Shown here in pieces: positions 52,101 through 61,649 of a stretch of 64,000 nucleotides of DNA. This DNA is from Berryella intestinalis (GTDB taxonomy: Bacteria; Actinomycetota; Coriobacteriia; Coriobacteriales; Eggerthellaceae), in the NCBI RefSeq assembly GCF_000814825.1, contig NZ_CP009302.1, positions 930,001-994,000 on the forward strand. Reading direction: 5' to 3'. The notes below the pieces were generated by a model. The model had not been told where the DNA came from. It saw nothing but the letters and a program-made list of their open reading frames with translations, and ran no database searches. The translations under genes were made by a program, and so were the position numbers. How positions within the stretch are numbered: the stretch's first letter is position 1; every line of letters starts with the position of its first letter.

Positions 52101-53347
52101 TTCAGGGCCCCCTCTCCGGCGTCCCGTCTCATCTCGCTCACCGTTGCGGCCGCTTCGCTTCCCCGAACCCTTACCGAGTCGGGGTCGAGCAGCCTGAGTG
52201 AAAGGCCGAACAGACCCAATGCAAGCCCCGAAGCGAAAGCCACCACCCCTATCTCGGCGATATTGGGGGCGTACGAGGCTGCGGGAAGCCCCGGCAGCAG
52301 CGGAACGAGGAAACCGACGGTCACGAATGCGTAGCGCAGCGCGAAAACGCCTATCAATGCGCAAGCGCCGGCAGCAGCCGCACATGCGCCGCTTCCGCTG
52401 CGCAGAGCCGCTACAGCCAAAGCGGCGGAAAAGACGCAGCCGATCCCCACCGCACCGATCCAGAACAGCGGTGCGAAGGAGCCGGTCAGGATGATCTGAG
52501 CTGCTTGGCCGCTGGACGATTCTGCAGGCAGGAGCGATGGCGTCAGCTGGAAATACGTGGCGAAAGCCGATACGGCCATCGACGATAGAAGCACGCACGC
52601 AAGACCCTTCGTGGTCTCGGAGTCGGGGGCCTCGCGGCGAATGCGGGCTAGGACGACGCTGGCGACCAGCAGAAACGATGCGGCGGTCACCACGGCGGCG
52701 GCGTAGAACAGCGCGACGGTGGCTCCGTCGCTCCAGAAATCGCGCGCCTTGACGGCGGCGAAGAGCATCCCCGTACCGCTGGGAGGGCCGACGAACGACA
52801 GAGCAACGCCCAACCCCGCAAGGACGCGTATGGCGAAGTTGCGGTTTGCGCGCCGCGTTTCGCAAGACGGATCGCCCTTAAGGACGAGCAACAGCTGGAT
52901 TCCCGCGATGACCAGGAACGCAAGGTAGAGCTTGATTTCCCAGGAAAGCGCCGAGGACCAACGGAAATGCAGGATCGCCCCCGCGGCGTTGCCCAAGGCC
53001 CCCAGGTCGAGGCCGATGAGAACCATGGATACAGCTAGAAAGACCAGGCTCCCCACAAGCGAAAGGCGCGCCACGGAAGCGAAGCGCCTTATCCTGAACA
53101 GGTACCAAAGCGACGAGATCAGGAACAATCCCCCGGCGAGGCCTGAAAACCAAGTGTAGGCGACCACCCACAAACCCCATGGGACGCGGTTCGTGGTATC
53201 GGCGATGATGAGCCCCTCGGACAAGCGCGCGAACAGGAAGGGGGCGCCCAAAGCTATCAAGACGAAGGTCGCAGCGACCCACGCCAGGGCGGGCCTTCTA
53301 AAAGGGGCGCGTCCCGGTGCTGCGGTGTTTGCCATTCTAGATGCCAT
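52097..53347 (-). CDS. ttrC: NrfD/TtrC-like membrane subunit
   Basis: A 416-aa protein with about nine to ten membrane helices, an NrfD/PsrC-like quinol-oxidising subunit (TNRVPWGLWVVAYTWFSGLA and GLAGGLFLISSLWYLFR). It would pass electrons from quinol to TtrB then TtrA. The ATG at 53347 has GAGGTG at good spacing and lies six bases after the ttrB stop. Confidence 0.82.
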   Translation of the reverse strand: MASRMANTAAPGRAPFRRPALAWVAATFVLIALGAPFLFARLSEGLIIADTTNRVPWGLWVVAYTWFSGLAGGLFLISSLWYLFRIRRFASVARLSLVGSLVFLAVSMVLIGLDLGALGNAAGAILHFRWSSALSWEIKLYLAFLVIAGIQLLLVLKGDPSCETRRANRNFAIRVLAGLGVALSFVGPPSGTGMLFAAVKARDFWSDGATVALFYAAAVVTAASFLLVASVVLARIRREAPDSETTKGLACVLLSSMAVSAFATYFQLTPSLLPAESSSGQAAQIILTGSFAPLFWIGAVGIGCVFSAALAVAALRSGSGACAAAAGACALIGVFALRYAFVTVGFLVPLLPGLPAASYAPNIAEIGVVAFASGLALGLFGLSLRLLDPDSVRVRGSEAAATVSEMRRDAGEGALK

Positions 53348-53352
53348 TGTTA

Positions 53353-54018
53353 TCACCTCAGGTAATAGACTGACGGATTGGTGCCCAGCTCCTCTTTGAG
53401 CCGCGATGCGCGCGACGAAGATGCGAGCTTGGAAACCGCCGACTCCGGATCGTTCAGATCCCCGAACACCCGGGCGTCTCCCAGGCAGGTTTCGCAGCAA
53501 GCCGGAACCTCCCCGTGGGCGATTCGGTGCGAGCAGAACGTGCACTTCCGCGCGGTTCCCTGGAGACCCTGGTCTTTTATGTGACCCGTGCGCTCGACGC
53601 CGTACTCGGGCACCGTCACCTGGTCGGCCGCCTGCATTTCGGTGCGATACGACATCCCTTCGTCAACGGAGCGCGCACCGTAGGGGCAAGCCGCGATGCA
53701 GTACCGGCACCCGATGCAGCGGTTCGCATCGATGACGACGATCCCGTCTTCGCCCCGATACGATGCCTTCACCGGGCAGACCTCCACGCAGGGCGCGTTT
53801 TGGCATTGCATGCACGGACGCGGCGTCATGCGCACGCGCATGTTGGGATACGTTCCCACCTCTTCTTCCAGCACCACGTTGTAGGTGATGCCGGGCGGCG
53901 TTCGGTTCTCGGCTTTGCAGGAAACGGTGCAGGCGTCGCATCCGATGCATTTGAACAGGTCGATGACCATCCCCCAATGCGGCGCGCGTTCGGACAAGCC
54001 TTCGCTCGAAGCTGCCAT
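53353..54018 (-). CDS. ttrB: Four-cluster ferredoxin-like subunit, TtrB-like
   Basis: A 221-aa protein with four Cys clusters: DLFKCIGCDACTVSCKAEN, CMQCQNAPCVEVCPVKAS, NRCIGCRYCIAACPYGARS and RKCTFCSHRIAHGEVPACCE. It is the electron carrier between the membrane and catalytic subunits. It has no signal peptide; the ATG at 54018 follows GGGAGGGGAC. First gene of the ttrBCA order. Confidence 0.85.
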   Translation of the reverse strand: MAASSEGLSERAPHWGMVIDLFKCIGCDACTVSCKAENRTPPGITYNVVLEEEVGTYPNMRVRMTPRPCMQCQNAPCVEVCPVKASYRGEDGIVVIDANRCIGCRYCIAACPYGARSVDEGMSYRTEMQAADQVTVPEYGVERTGHIKDQGLQGTARKCTFCSHRIAHGEVPACCETCLGDARVFGDLNDPESAVSKLASSSRASRLKEELGTNPSVYYLR

Positions 54019-54218
54019 GTCCCCTCCCTTCGATTGTTCCCCCTCATAAGGGCAAGTATAGGAAGGAGCCCGGGTAACCTCTATAGCAGCCGTATTCATT
54101 CTTTCTTGCATAACTATTAGTAAAACATTAACGCCCAGTTCATAGACCTTTTCTTATGGAAAGTAGTAAAATGCAGAGTTACATACGGACCAAGCACCGC
54201 AAAGCAAGGGAGAACATC

Positions 54219-57200
54219 GTGAAGAGGTCACGTAGGATCTTGAAAAAGGTCATCGCACTTGGGATTTCAGGCGTTTTAGTCTCGTCCATGCTTCCGATCG
54301 GCGGCATCGCCAATGCCCTTCCGACAGAAGGAGCCGTAGACGAGCGCTCAACAGCTGAAGCCCCGTCTGTTACGAATGCAGAGGCAAGCGGCGGCGCGGA
54401 CGACAGCGCAACGGAGGGAGCCGATCGAACCGCTGACGTTGCCGCAAAACCAGCTGAAAACACCGCAGATCAAACCAGCGCTGTTGAAACCGCCGTTGAG
54501 CCGGCGGCCTCGGCGGAAAGCAAACCCGCAATGGCTCCCCAGGCGCTTACCGAGCTTTGGGTCGACGGCACGAACGGCGACGACTCGAATGACGGCTCTG
54601 CCGGTGCCATGCTGAAGACGCTTGGCAAGGCGCTCGAGCGCCAGGCTGCCGACACCTCGATCAACGTCATCCACGTTAAGGGCAACCTCGCTCTTTCCGC
54701 GACCGCAAACATCCCCTCGGGCGTCACGCTTTTCATCGAGTCCGAAGGCGCTGCGATCAGCGGGAGCGGCAACAGCATCAACGGCATCGTGCTGAAGGGC
54801 GGCTCTACCCTCAAGGGCGCGGGAACGCTCACGATGACGGGTTTCAAAACCGCACTTACCTCGGAGAAGGGCTCCACCATCACCGATGGCACCTACGTCT
54901 TTAAGAACAACGCAGCGGGAAGCGGAACGTGCGGGCTGTTCCTCGGCGGCACGGTGAAGGGAACATCGGGCAAAGACAAGTTGGTTATCACGGCCGACGA
55001 TAAGAGCAATACCAATTTCTATGCTTCGGGCATGACGTTTGAGAACTGCACGGTCAACGTGACTTCCCAGGCACGCACCTGGTTCGATGCGCGTGACCTC
55101 AATCTGAAGAACGCTTCGCTTACCGTCAAAGGGTTCGGGCAGACGTTCTACATGAACAAGCTGAACATGGAAGGCTCCGACCTCACCATCAACCCGTCGT
55201 TCTACGGACAGACGGGCATGACTATCCAGTCATCCTCGAGCATCGTGAACTCGTACATCAAAGCAAACGCCGGATCGACTGCGGGTATTTCGATCGGAGC
55301 GGCAAACGGCACCATCAACGTCACCAACTCCACGTTGGAGTTCACTAACAACGGTACGGGCGGCCTTAACGTGAACACCGGCAAAGTCGTTCTCACGAAC
55401 TCCACCATCAAGGGAAACGGCAAGAATGCCGGCGCCCTTTTCGGCGCCCAAACCAACGGTTCGATCGAGTTTAAGGAAAACTGCCTGGTCGAGACCCCGG
55501 CAGCCAAGAATAGCGACAACGGAGCCGGGCAGACGTCGAAGAACTTCATCGTGACGGGCGGTTCCTATCTGGTGAAGTACGCTCCGAGCTACAACAGCAG
55601 CCTTGGCAGCACCATCCCTACCAACGGTGCCGCTAATGGCGACGAGCAGCTTTCTTTGTTCACCCTTGCGGATTCATCCACCAACATGCTCAACCCCCTC
55701 AACAAGGATGGCCAGGCGTACGACTACTCCGTCTCCAAAGCGTCGAGCGACGGCGAGAAGCACGTGTGGGTACCCGCTGCCAAGTCGACCTTCAAGCTGA
55801 ATGCCGACGACGCCGCTTCGAAGGTCGACGCAGCGTACGCCGATGGATCTGTGGCTGACAAGACGGCAAGCGCGATGCGCGGATACGCTCTTGGGGCTGC
55901 AAAATCCGTCGAGGGCGGCTCGGTGTCCATGCCGGATGACCCGTTTGCCCCGGGCTATAAGTTCCTGGGCTGGTTCTACAAAGACGCCGCAGGTACTGAA
56001 AAGGCCTTCGATGCCAGCGTCGTGCTTGCAGCCGATACGACGGTGTACGCGAAGTGGGAAAGCGACGCTTCGTCTTACGCGGTCAAGTACCACAACGGCG
56101 CCGATACTGATGTGACTTATCTTGCCTCTTCGAGCAACCCGGCCCGCACGATGCAGGTCCTCTCGATCGACGACGTGACGAAGGCTGCGCCTGCGTTTGC
56201 GCGCAACGGCAAGATCTTCAAGGGCTGGACTACCGAGCCCGACGGTGCGGGTAACGCGGTTGCGGTTGGCGACACGCTGAGCATCCCTGCGGGAACGGCC
56301 GTTTTGAACCTTTACGCAGCCTGGGAAGACAAGCTTGTTTCGGTCAAGTTCTCTGCAAACGGCGGTGCGTTTACCGCCGATAGCGTTTTCAAGAAGAACC
56401 CCGACGTTTTCGATATCGTCTCCGATGCGAACGGCGGCGAGATCGCAGTCGCGAAGAAGCAGGCCAAGGTATCCGACGATATGACCCTTAACGACCTGCT
56501 GAAGTCGTTGGGCACCGGTACTGTCACCGCTTCGACTAAGGGCATCGCCGATCCCGTGAGCAGCGACACCGATGCCGCCTACACGGGAATCGCAACGCGA
56601 AGCTACCATGTGCTCGGAAACGAGGATGTTGAGGAAACGGTCTTCTTCTGGACCACGCACAAATACTACTATTGGTTCAGCGACACGGCCGGTTCTACCA
56701 GGGCGACCATTGACGACAAGGTGAAACTTACCGAAGACCTCACGTTCTATCTGAAGTGGAACCCCGACCCTTCCATCGAAAAGATCGCGGGAGCAAGCTC
56801 TATCCCGAGCGATATGTGGAGCGGGGCTCAGGAAAAGACGACGTCTATCAAGGAAGTCGCCACGGATGAGGCCTTCAGCATGACCGGAGCGGTCGATGCC
56901 CAGATCATAGTCGATCAGATGAATGCGCTTGAAAGTTCCATCGCGGGCGGTTTGGACGACCTTGCCAAGATCTCGCTTTCCGACACTGCATCCGCCTTCA
57001 AAGCCACCATTAAACTCCCCGATGAGGTGGTGATCCCCGCCAATCCCAAGGTGACGGCGACGGGCTTGGGCGATTGCTTCAACCTCGACGGCGTCAGCGT
57101 CAATGGGCGGGAAGTCACGGTGCGCTTTGGTTTGAAAGGCGGCTTCGAGAACTACAAGCAGCTGAAAGACGCCGTGCTTTCAACGGGTAAAGACGATGTG

Positions 57201-59354
57201 CAAACCATGGTTGCCCAGGATCAAAACGCATCCGGCATCGCCAAACCCATCACCGTGACGGTAGAGGGGCTGACGCTCGATTCCAACGCCGTGACCAACG
57301 GCCAGGAATTGACGGCTACGGGCGTTGTGAGCGGCGAATTCTCCTCGTATGCGAAAAACACCGTGAGCGGTAAGGTCAAGAAGTTCGACTTCACCTGGAA
57401 CGGTGATCAGATCGCCGGCAGCGCCGATCCTCGTGGAAACGATATCCGCCAAACCCTGCTGGTGGTAAAGCCCATGGATCAGGAGATCCCCGCCGACATC
57501 GTGGTCGGTTCGGAAACCGAGCACGACGCCGTATACGATGTTGTTCCCGGCGAGACGCTTGATTTCACGGGCACGATCGATGCTTCCGTGGTGAAGAACC
57601 AGATGAAGGGCATCGAGGCGCTGTTCCCCAACACAACCGATTACGACGCGATCGCGCTCGAGGACATGGCCTCTTCGTTTACGGCGAGCTTCAAGATCCC
57701 CGGCAAGATGACGCTTCCCGAAGGTCTGTCCAAGAAGTCCGTCAAGCTCGAGGGCTTCTCTGACACGTTCAGCGTATCCGACCTGACTGTTTCGGGTGAT
57801 ACCGTTACGATCAAGATGGATCTCAAGACCGGTATCAACACCTACAAGGACCTTCAAACGGCCGTTGCCGACAACCTTGGCGACATCATGAAAGTTACGA
57901 TCCCCGGAATCAAGATCAACGACGATCTGGCTGCCGGGGAAACCGCCACGGTTTCCGGCAGCGTGTCCGGTTCGTTCAAGGCGAGCGCCATCAAGAAGGA
58001 TTCGGGAACCGCTAAGGTCTTCGTGTTCAACTGGACCGGCCGGCAGACCGATGAGGGCCGCGACTTCACCCTGCCCAACGATCCCGGCATCAACTTCACG
58101 GTTGTCGCCGTAGCGCCGATGGAATCGAACCTTCCTGCAGATATGCTGGTGGGCGCTAATACCGAGCACGATGCGGTTATCGAGGCCGTTCAGGGATCTA
58201 CGTTCGATTTGACGGGCGCTGTGAGCGCAGCTTCCATCCAGGACCAGATGAACAAGATCGAAGCCGTCTATCCGGGAGCGGACCACGACGGCATCAAGTT
58301 GGACATCGGAGGCTTCTCGTTCGATGCGGCGTTCACGGTGCCCGACGGCATGACGCTTCCCAGTGATCTGGACGCCTCCAAGGTTAAGGCCGTCGACTTC
58401 GGCGGCGGTTTCACCGTAAGCGACGTGAACGTCAGCGGGAAAACCGTAACGGTGACGTTTGCGCTTTCTGATCCCGTCGGGATCAAAACCTACAGCGACC
58501 TCGAGAAGATCGTCGATGCGGCGGGCGGGGCCGACGGCTGGATGAAGCTGGTCGTTCCCGGCATCAAGATCGATAGAAACGCTGCCCCGGATTCCCTCCT
58601 CACTATCAAAGGCGAGGTCAGCGGCAGCTTCCGTGCGTCGGCCACTTCTGCTGCGGGAACGCATAGGGCTTTCTCGTTCACGTGGAACGGCGTGCAGTGG
58701 CCCGACGGCAAGGATTTCGTCGCTACTGACGACGAGACGATTCAGCTCACCATGAAAGTTATCGCGCCTGCGCCCGTAAAGGCTTCTATCGAGGTCGAGA
58801 AGGCACTGGAGGGTCGGGCGTGGAAGTCCGATGATTCCTTCCGGTTTGAGATCTCGCCCCTTGACGGGGCTCCGGCCACTCCCCTTTCCGCGGTTTCGGT
58901 CCAAGCTGATTCCAAGGATCACAAGGCGTCTTTCGGCGAGGCAACCTACACAACGCCCGGTGTCTACTCCTATGAGGTGAAGGAGGTTCCCGGTAACCTC
59001 GCCAACGTTACGTACGACAGCAATGCCTACAAGGTCGTTGTCACGGTTTCTGACGGGGCGAACGGCACCCTTGTGGCGTCGGTTGCCTACCCTGATGGCA
59101 TGGACGGCGCCGTGCGCTTCACCAACACGTACAAGGCCGCACCTACCGACGACAAACCCGTTGCTCCCATCGATAATGGGAAGAAGACCCCCGATGAGAC
59201 GGCAGCTCCCCACACGGTGGTGAAGGTCGTGGCTCCCAGAAGCGCTTCTCCCCGCACGGGAGACGACCTTGGGATCCTTGCAGGGTTGGCGGTTGCGGTA
59301 GCGCTTTCCAGCGCTGCGGCTTACAAGCTGTCTACCCGTAAGAGGAAGTCCTAA
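54219..59354 (+). CDS. Large sortase-anchored surface protein with three 215-aa repeats
   Basis: About 1711 aa. The GTG at 54219 follows AAGGGAGAACATC and starts a typical signal peptide (KRSRRILKKVIALGISGVL); ATGs at 54156 and 54171 lack a ribosome site. An N-terminal Ala/Thr/Glu-rich region, a right-handed beta-helix-like region (55.0-55.6 kb) and two Listeria-Bacteroides type repeats (YKFLGWFYKDAAG and FKGWTTEPDGAG) follow. Three homologous repeats of about 215 aa begin near 56785, 57465 and 58110 (LPADMLVGANTEHDAV type), then a Spy0128/FctA-like pilin domain and the sorting signal SPRTGDDLGILAGLAVAVAL plus basic tail. Adhesion is inferred. Confidence 0.85.
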   Translation: MKRSRRILKKVIALGISGVLVSSMLPIGGIANALPTEGAVDERSTAEAPSVTNAEASGGADDSATEGADRTADVAAKPAENTADQTSAVETAVEPAASAESKPAMAPQALTELWVDGTNGDDSNDGSAGAMLKTLGKALERQAADTSINVIHVKGNLALSATANIPSGVTLFIESEGAAISGSGNSINGIVLKGGSTLKGAGTLTMTGFKTALTSEKGSTITDGTYVFKNNAAGSGTCGLFLGGTVKGTSGKDKLVITADDKSNTNFYASGMTFENCTVNVTSQARTWFDARDLNLKNASLTVKGFGQTFYMNKLNMEGSDLTINPSFYGQTGMTIQSSSSIVNSYIKANAGSTAGISIGAANGTINVTNSTLEFTNNGTGGLNVNTGKVVLTNSTIKGNGKNAGALFGAQTNGSIEFKENCLVETPAAKNSDNGAGQTSKNFIVTGGSYLVKYAPSYNSSLGSTIPTNGAANGDEQLSLFTLADSSTNMLNPLNKDGQAYDYSVSKASSDGEKHVWVPAAKSTFKLNADDAASKVDAAYADGSVADKTASAMRGYALGAAKSVEGGSVSMPDDPFAPGYKFLGWFYKDAAGTEKAFDASVVLAADTTVYAKWESDASSYAVKYHNGADTDVTYLASSSNPARTMQVLSIDDVTKAAPAFARNGKIFKGWTTEPDGAGNAVAVGDTLSIPAGTAVLNLYAAWEDKLVSVKFSANGGAFTADSVFKKNPDVFDIVSDANGGEIAVAKKQAKVSDDMTLNDLLKSLGTGTVTASTKGIADPVSSDTDAAYTGIATRSYHVLGNEDVEETVFFWTTHKYYYWFSDTAGSTRATIDDKVKLTEDLTFYLKWNPDPSIEKIAGASSIPSDMWSGAQEKTTSIKEVATDEAFSMTGAVDAQIIVDQMNALESSIAGGLDDLAKISLSDTASAFKATIKLPDEVVIPANPKVTATGLGDCFNLDGVSVNGREVTVRFGLKGGFENYKQLKDAVLSTGKDDVQTMVAQDQNASGIAKPITVTVEGLTLDSNAVTNGQELTATGVVSGEFSSYAKNTVSGKVKKFDFTWNGDQIAGSADPRGNDIRQTLLVVKPMDQEIPADIVVGSETEHDAVYDVVPGETLDFTGTIDASVVKNQMKGIEALFPNTTDYDAIALEDMASSFTASFKIPGKMTLPEGLSKKSVKLEGFSDTFSVSDLTVSGDTVTIKMDLKTGINTYKDLQTAVADNLGDIMKVTIPGIKINDDLAAGETATVSGSVSGSFKASAIKKDSGTAKVFVFNWTGRQTDEGRDFTLPNDPGINFTVVAVAPMESNLPADMLVGANTEHDAVIEAVQGSTFDLTGAVSAASIQDQMNKIEAVYPGADHDGIKLDIGGFSFDAAFTVPDGMTLPSDLDASKVKAVDFGGGFTVSDVNVSGKTVTVTFALSDPVGIKTYSDLEKIVDAAGGADGWMKLVVPGIKIDRNAAPDSLLTIKGEVSGSFRASATSAAGTHRAFSFTWNGVQWPDGKDFVATDDETIQLTMKVIAPAPVKASIEVEKALEGRAWKSDDSFRFEISPLDGAPATPLSAVSVQADSKDHKASFGEATYTTPGVYSYEVKEVPGNLANVTYDSNAYKVVVTVSDGANGTLVASVAYPDGMDGAVRFTNTYKAAPTDDKPVAPIDNGKKTPDETAAPHTVVKVVAPRSASPRTGDDLGILAGLAVAVALSSAAAYKLSTRKRKS

Positions 59355-59400
59355 CTGCGCAATCGATGCCGCAGCCTGCGGCACGGTTGGATAACCGAGC

Positions 59401-59430
59401 GAGCCCCGAGATCGTACGATCTCGGGGCTC
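59401..59430. terminator. Perfect 30-bp palindromic terminator after the surface protein
   Basis: GAGCCCCGAGATCGT and its exact complement form a 15-bp stem with no loop-size asymmetry, 46 bases after the stop, followed by GTTGC. The T-run is weak, so it may act bidirectionally. Confidence 0.75.
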
Positions 59431-59464
59431 GTTGCATAAGGGGTCGGACTAGGGAAACTGGGGT

Positions 59465-59625
59465 TATAGGACAATGTTTCCCACGCGAGCTCGGGATCCA
59501 GGTAGGTAAAGAGCGTCCCTTGGGAGACGAGCCTGGAAAGCGAGCTCCTAGCCTTCCTGAACCGGACGTGGGTGCGGCCCCAGCGGCCTATGTTGAACTC
59601 ATCTTGTTTTACGCTCTTAGATGGC
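59465..59625 (-). pseudogene. Remnant of a TnpV-like transposon protein
   Basis: A minus-strand frame without a start reads EFNIGRWGRTHVRFRKARSS then LSRLVSQGTLFTYLDPEL. The IG-x-x-GR-x-x-x-x-x-LK-like and G-x-L-x-x-YL spacing matches the body of TnpV proteins found in Tn4451-type transposons. There is no complete gene and the frame drifts into the terminator. It suggests an old insertion was lost here. Confidence 0.4.
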
Positions 59626-60204
59626 GTCTACAAACTTAATCTCATAGTTTTGATTCATGGACGCACCTATTCTTTGAACATATCCCCCTAGAAGGGTCTT
59701 TGCTTGCTCCTTTGCTTGGTTCATTAAATCGGTATCGGCTTCTATCGACCTCTTCATCTCTTCTTGAGCGATTTCATAAGCCTTTGATTGATCAGAGGTT
59801 TCAATTCCCGTAAGCAGTCCGGTATCTTTATAGATGTCGGAGAAGGTGTTTTCGTCGGCCACCGGAAGTCCGATAACTTGGGCCTCCGGGATGTAGATGG
59901 TGACTACGTTGTTTTGATCGGGTCCCTCGATCTTTACTTTTGATACGTCGATTCCAAGGGTCACTTTGCAGTCATACTCAAACCATGCCTTCTTGTACCC
60001 TACATTTATCCCGAAGAGGATATCGGTTCCGTCGTTGTATATTTCAGCGACATTGTGATAAGTGCATTCTTTCGTTGCCAATTCCGCAATCTTTGTATAT
60101 CCGGAAAAGTCGGGTGTATTGCTTTCTTCTTTTCTGCAACCGGTCATACAAAGAGCGAGTGCGGATATCAAAACTGCAATGCACGCTGCTTTTCTAGGAT
60201 TCAT
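59617..60204 (-). CDS. DUF4230 lipoprotein
   Basis: A 195-aa protein with a lipobox signal (ACIAVLISALALCMTGCRKE) and a single DUF4230 domain (VTIYIPEAQVIGLPVADEN). The ATG at 60204 follows GGAGAGC. It overlaps the upstream DUF4230 gene, forming a pair. Function is unknown. Confidence 0.72.
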   Translation of the reverse strand: MNPRKAACIAVLISALALCMTGCRKEESNTPDFSGYTKIAELATKECTYHNVAEIYNDGTDILFGINVGYKKAWFEYDCKVTLGIDVSKVKIEGPDQNNVVTIYIPEAQVIGLPVADENTFSDIYKDTGLLTGIETSDQSKAYEIAQEEMKRSIEADTDLMNQAKEQAKTLLGGYVQRIGASMNQNYEIKFVDAI

Positions 60205-60940
60205 TTTGCTCTCCAGTTCCACTGTATTCGGAAAGGCTTTTGAATTGCAGACTCAAATCATCACCGAGTAGCGGTAACGTAAGTGCACGGATGGTGTCTT
60301 CGAGGCTCTTGAGTGATTCTGCTTGTATTTGTTCCCTGTTTACTTCTTTCGCTGCATCTTCTTTGCATAGAGCTATGACGGTGGGTAGTTCCGCGTTTGT
60401 TTTCTCAGGCAGATATCCGAATTGGTTGTTGTCTAGGATGGGATCAGATATTGTCGCGGGCGGAATGTAGGCTGTCACGATGCTGTTCTCTTTGTCTATC
60501 GAGAATTCGATAGCTGACATATCGTAGCTTGCCCGAACGTGAGCGGTATATTTGACTCGATAATCGACAGCGTCCATCCAAAGAAAGCTGCTGTGACTTT
60601 CGGCTATGCCTTTGTACGTGTAATCAATGGTATTCAGGTTTTCGACATTAACCACATCTCTTAATTCCGACTCTGTAATATATCGTGTCCCATTGCGATC
60701 GAGCGCAAGGGGCAAAACTATGCCGCAAACGACGGCAATTGAAACAACGACGACAACAACAACCAATCCGGTTTTCTTCAAAGACCACCTTCCAAAAAGG
60801 ATCTTTGCTTTTGCCCCCGATTCCTTTTCCGTTCCGCATTCGCCCTGTTGCGCTGGAGCTTCAGGTACTTGCTCAAGATGGATTTGACCCTCGGTGCATT
60901 CGCCGTTTACAGCTCCCTTTCTTTGGGGGTCGTTATCCAT
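60194..60940 (-). CDS. DUF4230 membrane protein
   Basis: A 248-aa protein: charged N-terminus, one membrane helix (TGLVVVVVVVSIAVVCGIVL) and an extracytoplasmic DUF4230 domain (SIVTAYIPPATISDPILDNN). It is coupled to the lipoprotein gene by an 11-base overlap. SD AAGGAGG. The two paralogues probably act together at the cell surface. Confidence 0.72.
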   Translation of the reverse strand: MDNDPQRKGAVNGECTEGQIHLEQVPEAPAQQGECGTEKESGAKAKILFGRWSLKKTGLVVVVVVVSIAVVCGIVLPLALDRNGTRYITESELRDVVNVENLNTIDYTYKGIAESHSSFLWMDAVDYRVKYTAHVRASYDMSAIEFSIDKENSIVTAYIPPATISDPILDNNQFGYLPEKTNAELPTVIALCKEDAAKEVNREQIQAESLKSLEDTIRALTLPLLGDDLSLQFKSLSEYSGTGEQNES

Positions 60941-61048
60941 ATTGCCTCCTTACCTCTTTCTATAAATATGGTTACTCTACAACTGTAGAAAATCCGAGTT
61001 CTTCTCCTCGTCAGAATTTCTTAACGGTGGTTGCTTTAAGGGGTCGAG

Positions 61049-61153
61049 ATGAAACTAAAGCATATTTTCGGCATTGTTGTCACACTTCTGATTGTGGTAC
61101 TGGCAGCCGTTTTGCTCGCAAGTTCATTTGGCATTCTCGATATTCGACTTTAA
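61049..61153 (+). CDS. Small 34-residue membrane peptide
   Basis: An ATG at 61049 with TAAGGGG five bases upstream opens a 34-codon frame, MKLKHIFGIVVTLLIVVLAA then VLLASSFGILDIRL, a single membrane helix. It is the only plus-strand gene between two minus-strand genes and its stop is five bases from the YccF stop. It is not long enough to judge by family, but start, ribosome site and helix fit a real small protein. Confidence 0.4.
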   Translation: MKLKHIFGIVVTLLIVVLAAVLLASSFGILDIRL

Positions 61154-61157
61154 GAAG

Positions 61158-61517
61158 TTAATAAACTTTAGCTCCAAACGGCAGCAGTGATAATTTGGCC
61201 ATCTTGAAAAGCTGAATTCCAAATGGAATGCCAACAACAGTCGCGCAAAATACGATGCCGCAGATTGCGTATGTGATTGCTTCCCAGATGCCGATAAAAA
61301 GAACCCAAATAACGTTCGCCAGGAGCGACGGAACACCGCCACCGTATTCAATGGTTTTCCCAAACGGCGTTAACGTTAGCTTTGCCATCTTGAAGGCCTG
61401 GCGTCCAAGCGGAATTCCGATAATCGTGATGTAGAACACTATGCCTGCGATAGCCCACGCTAACGCGGTCCATATACCGCCAAGGAGTATCCAAATAATG
61501 TTCCCGATGGTTTGCAT
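61158..61517 (-). CDS. YccF-family inner-membrane protein
   Basis: A 119-aa protein with two tandem YccF halves: IWILLGGIWTALAWAIAGIV, TIIGIPLGRQAFKMAKLTLTP and their repeats VIWVLFIGIWEAITYAICGI, VVGIPFGIQLFKMAKLSLLP. Four membrane helices. Function is unknown. SD AGGAGGAT precedes the ATG. Confidence 0.9.
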   Translation of the reverse strand: MQTIGNIIWILLGGIWTALAWAIAGIVFYITIIGIPLGRQAFKMAKLTLTPFGKTIEYGGGVPSLLANVIWVLFIGIWEAITYAICGIVFCATVVGIPFGIQLFKMAKLSLLPFGAKVY

Positions 61518-61649
61518 AGTATCCTCCTGTCACACGAGAAACCATCATCCATTATCGGCCTTGTTTTTTTCGCGAAAGGAAGGCGGTATCGATCACCGTT
61601 CAAATCCTTCAGGAAGACCCGTCCGCTTTATTCGGCATTTACTGTGCTT

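Noticed and set aside
48864-52865. An N-terminal extension of the TtrA-like protein by 255 residues
   Set aside because: It overlaps the ttrC gene out of frame; the Tat signal and ATGA overlap fix the start at 52100.
57180-59474. Minus-strand frame of 764 codons inside the large surface protein gene
   Set aside because: Antisense to a clear coding sequence with repeats and a sorting motif; the product is a low-complexity arginine/glycine-rich sequence.
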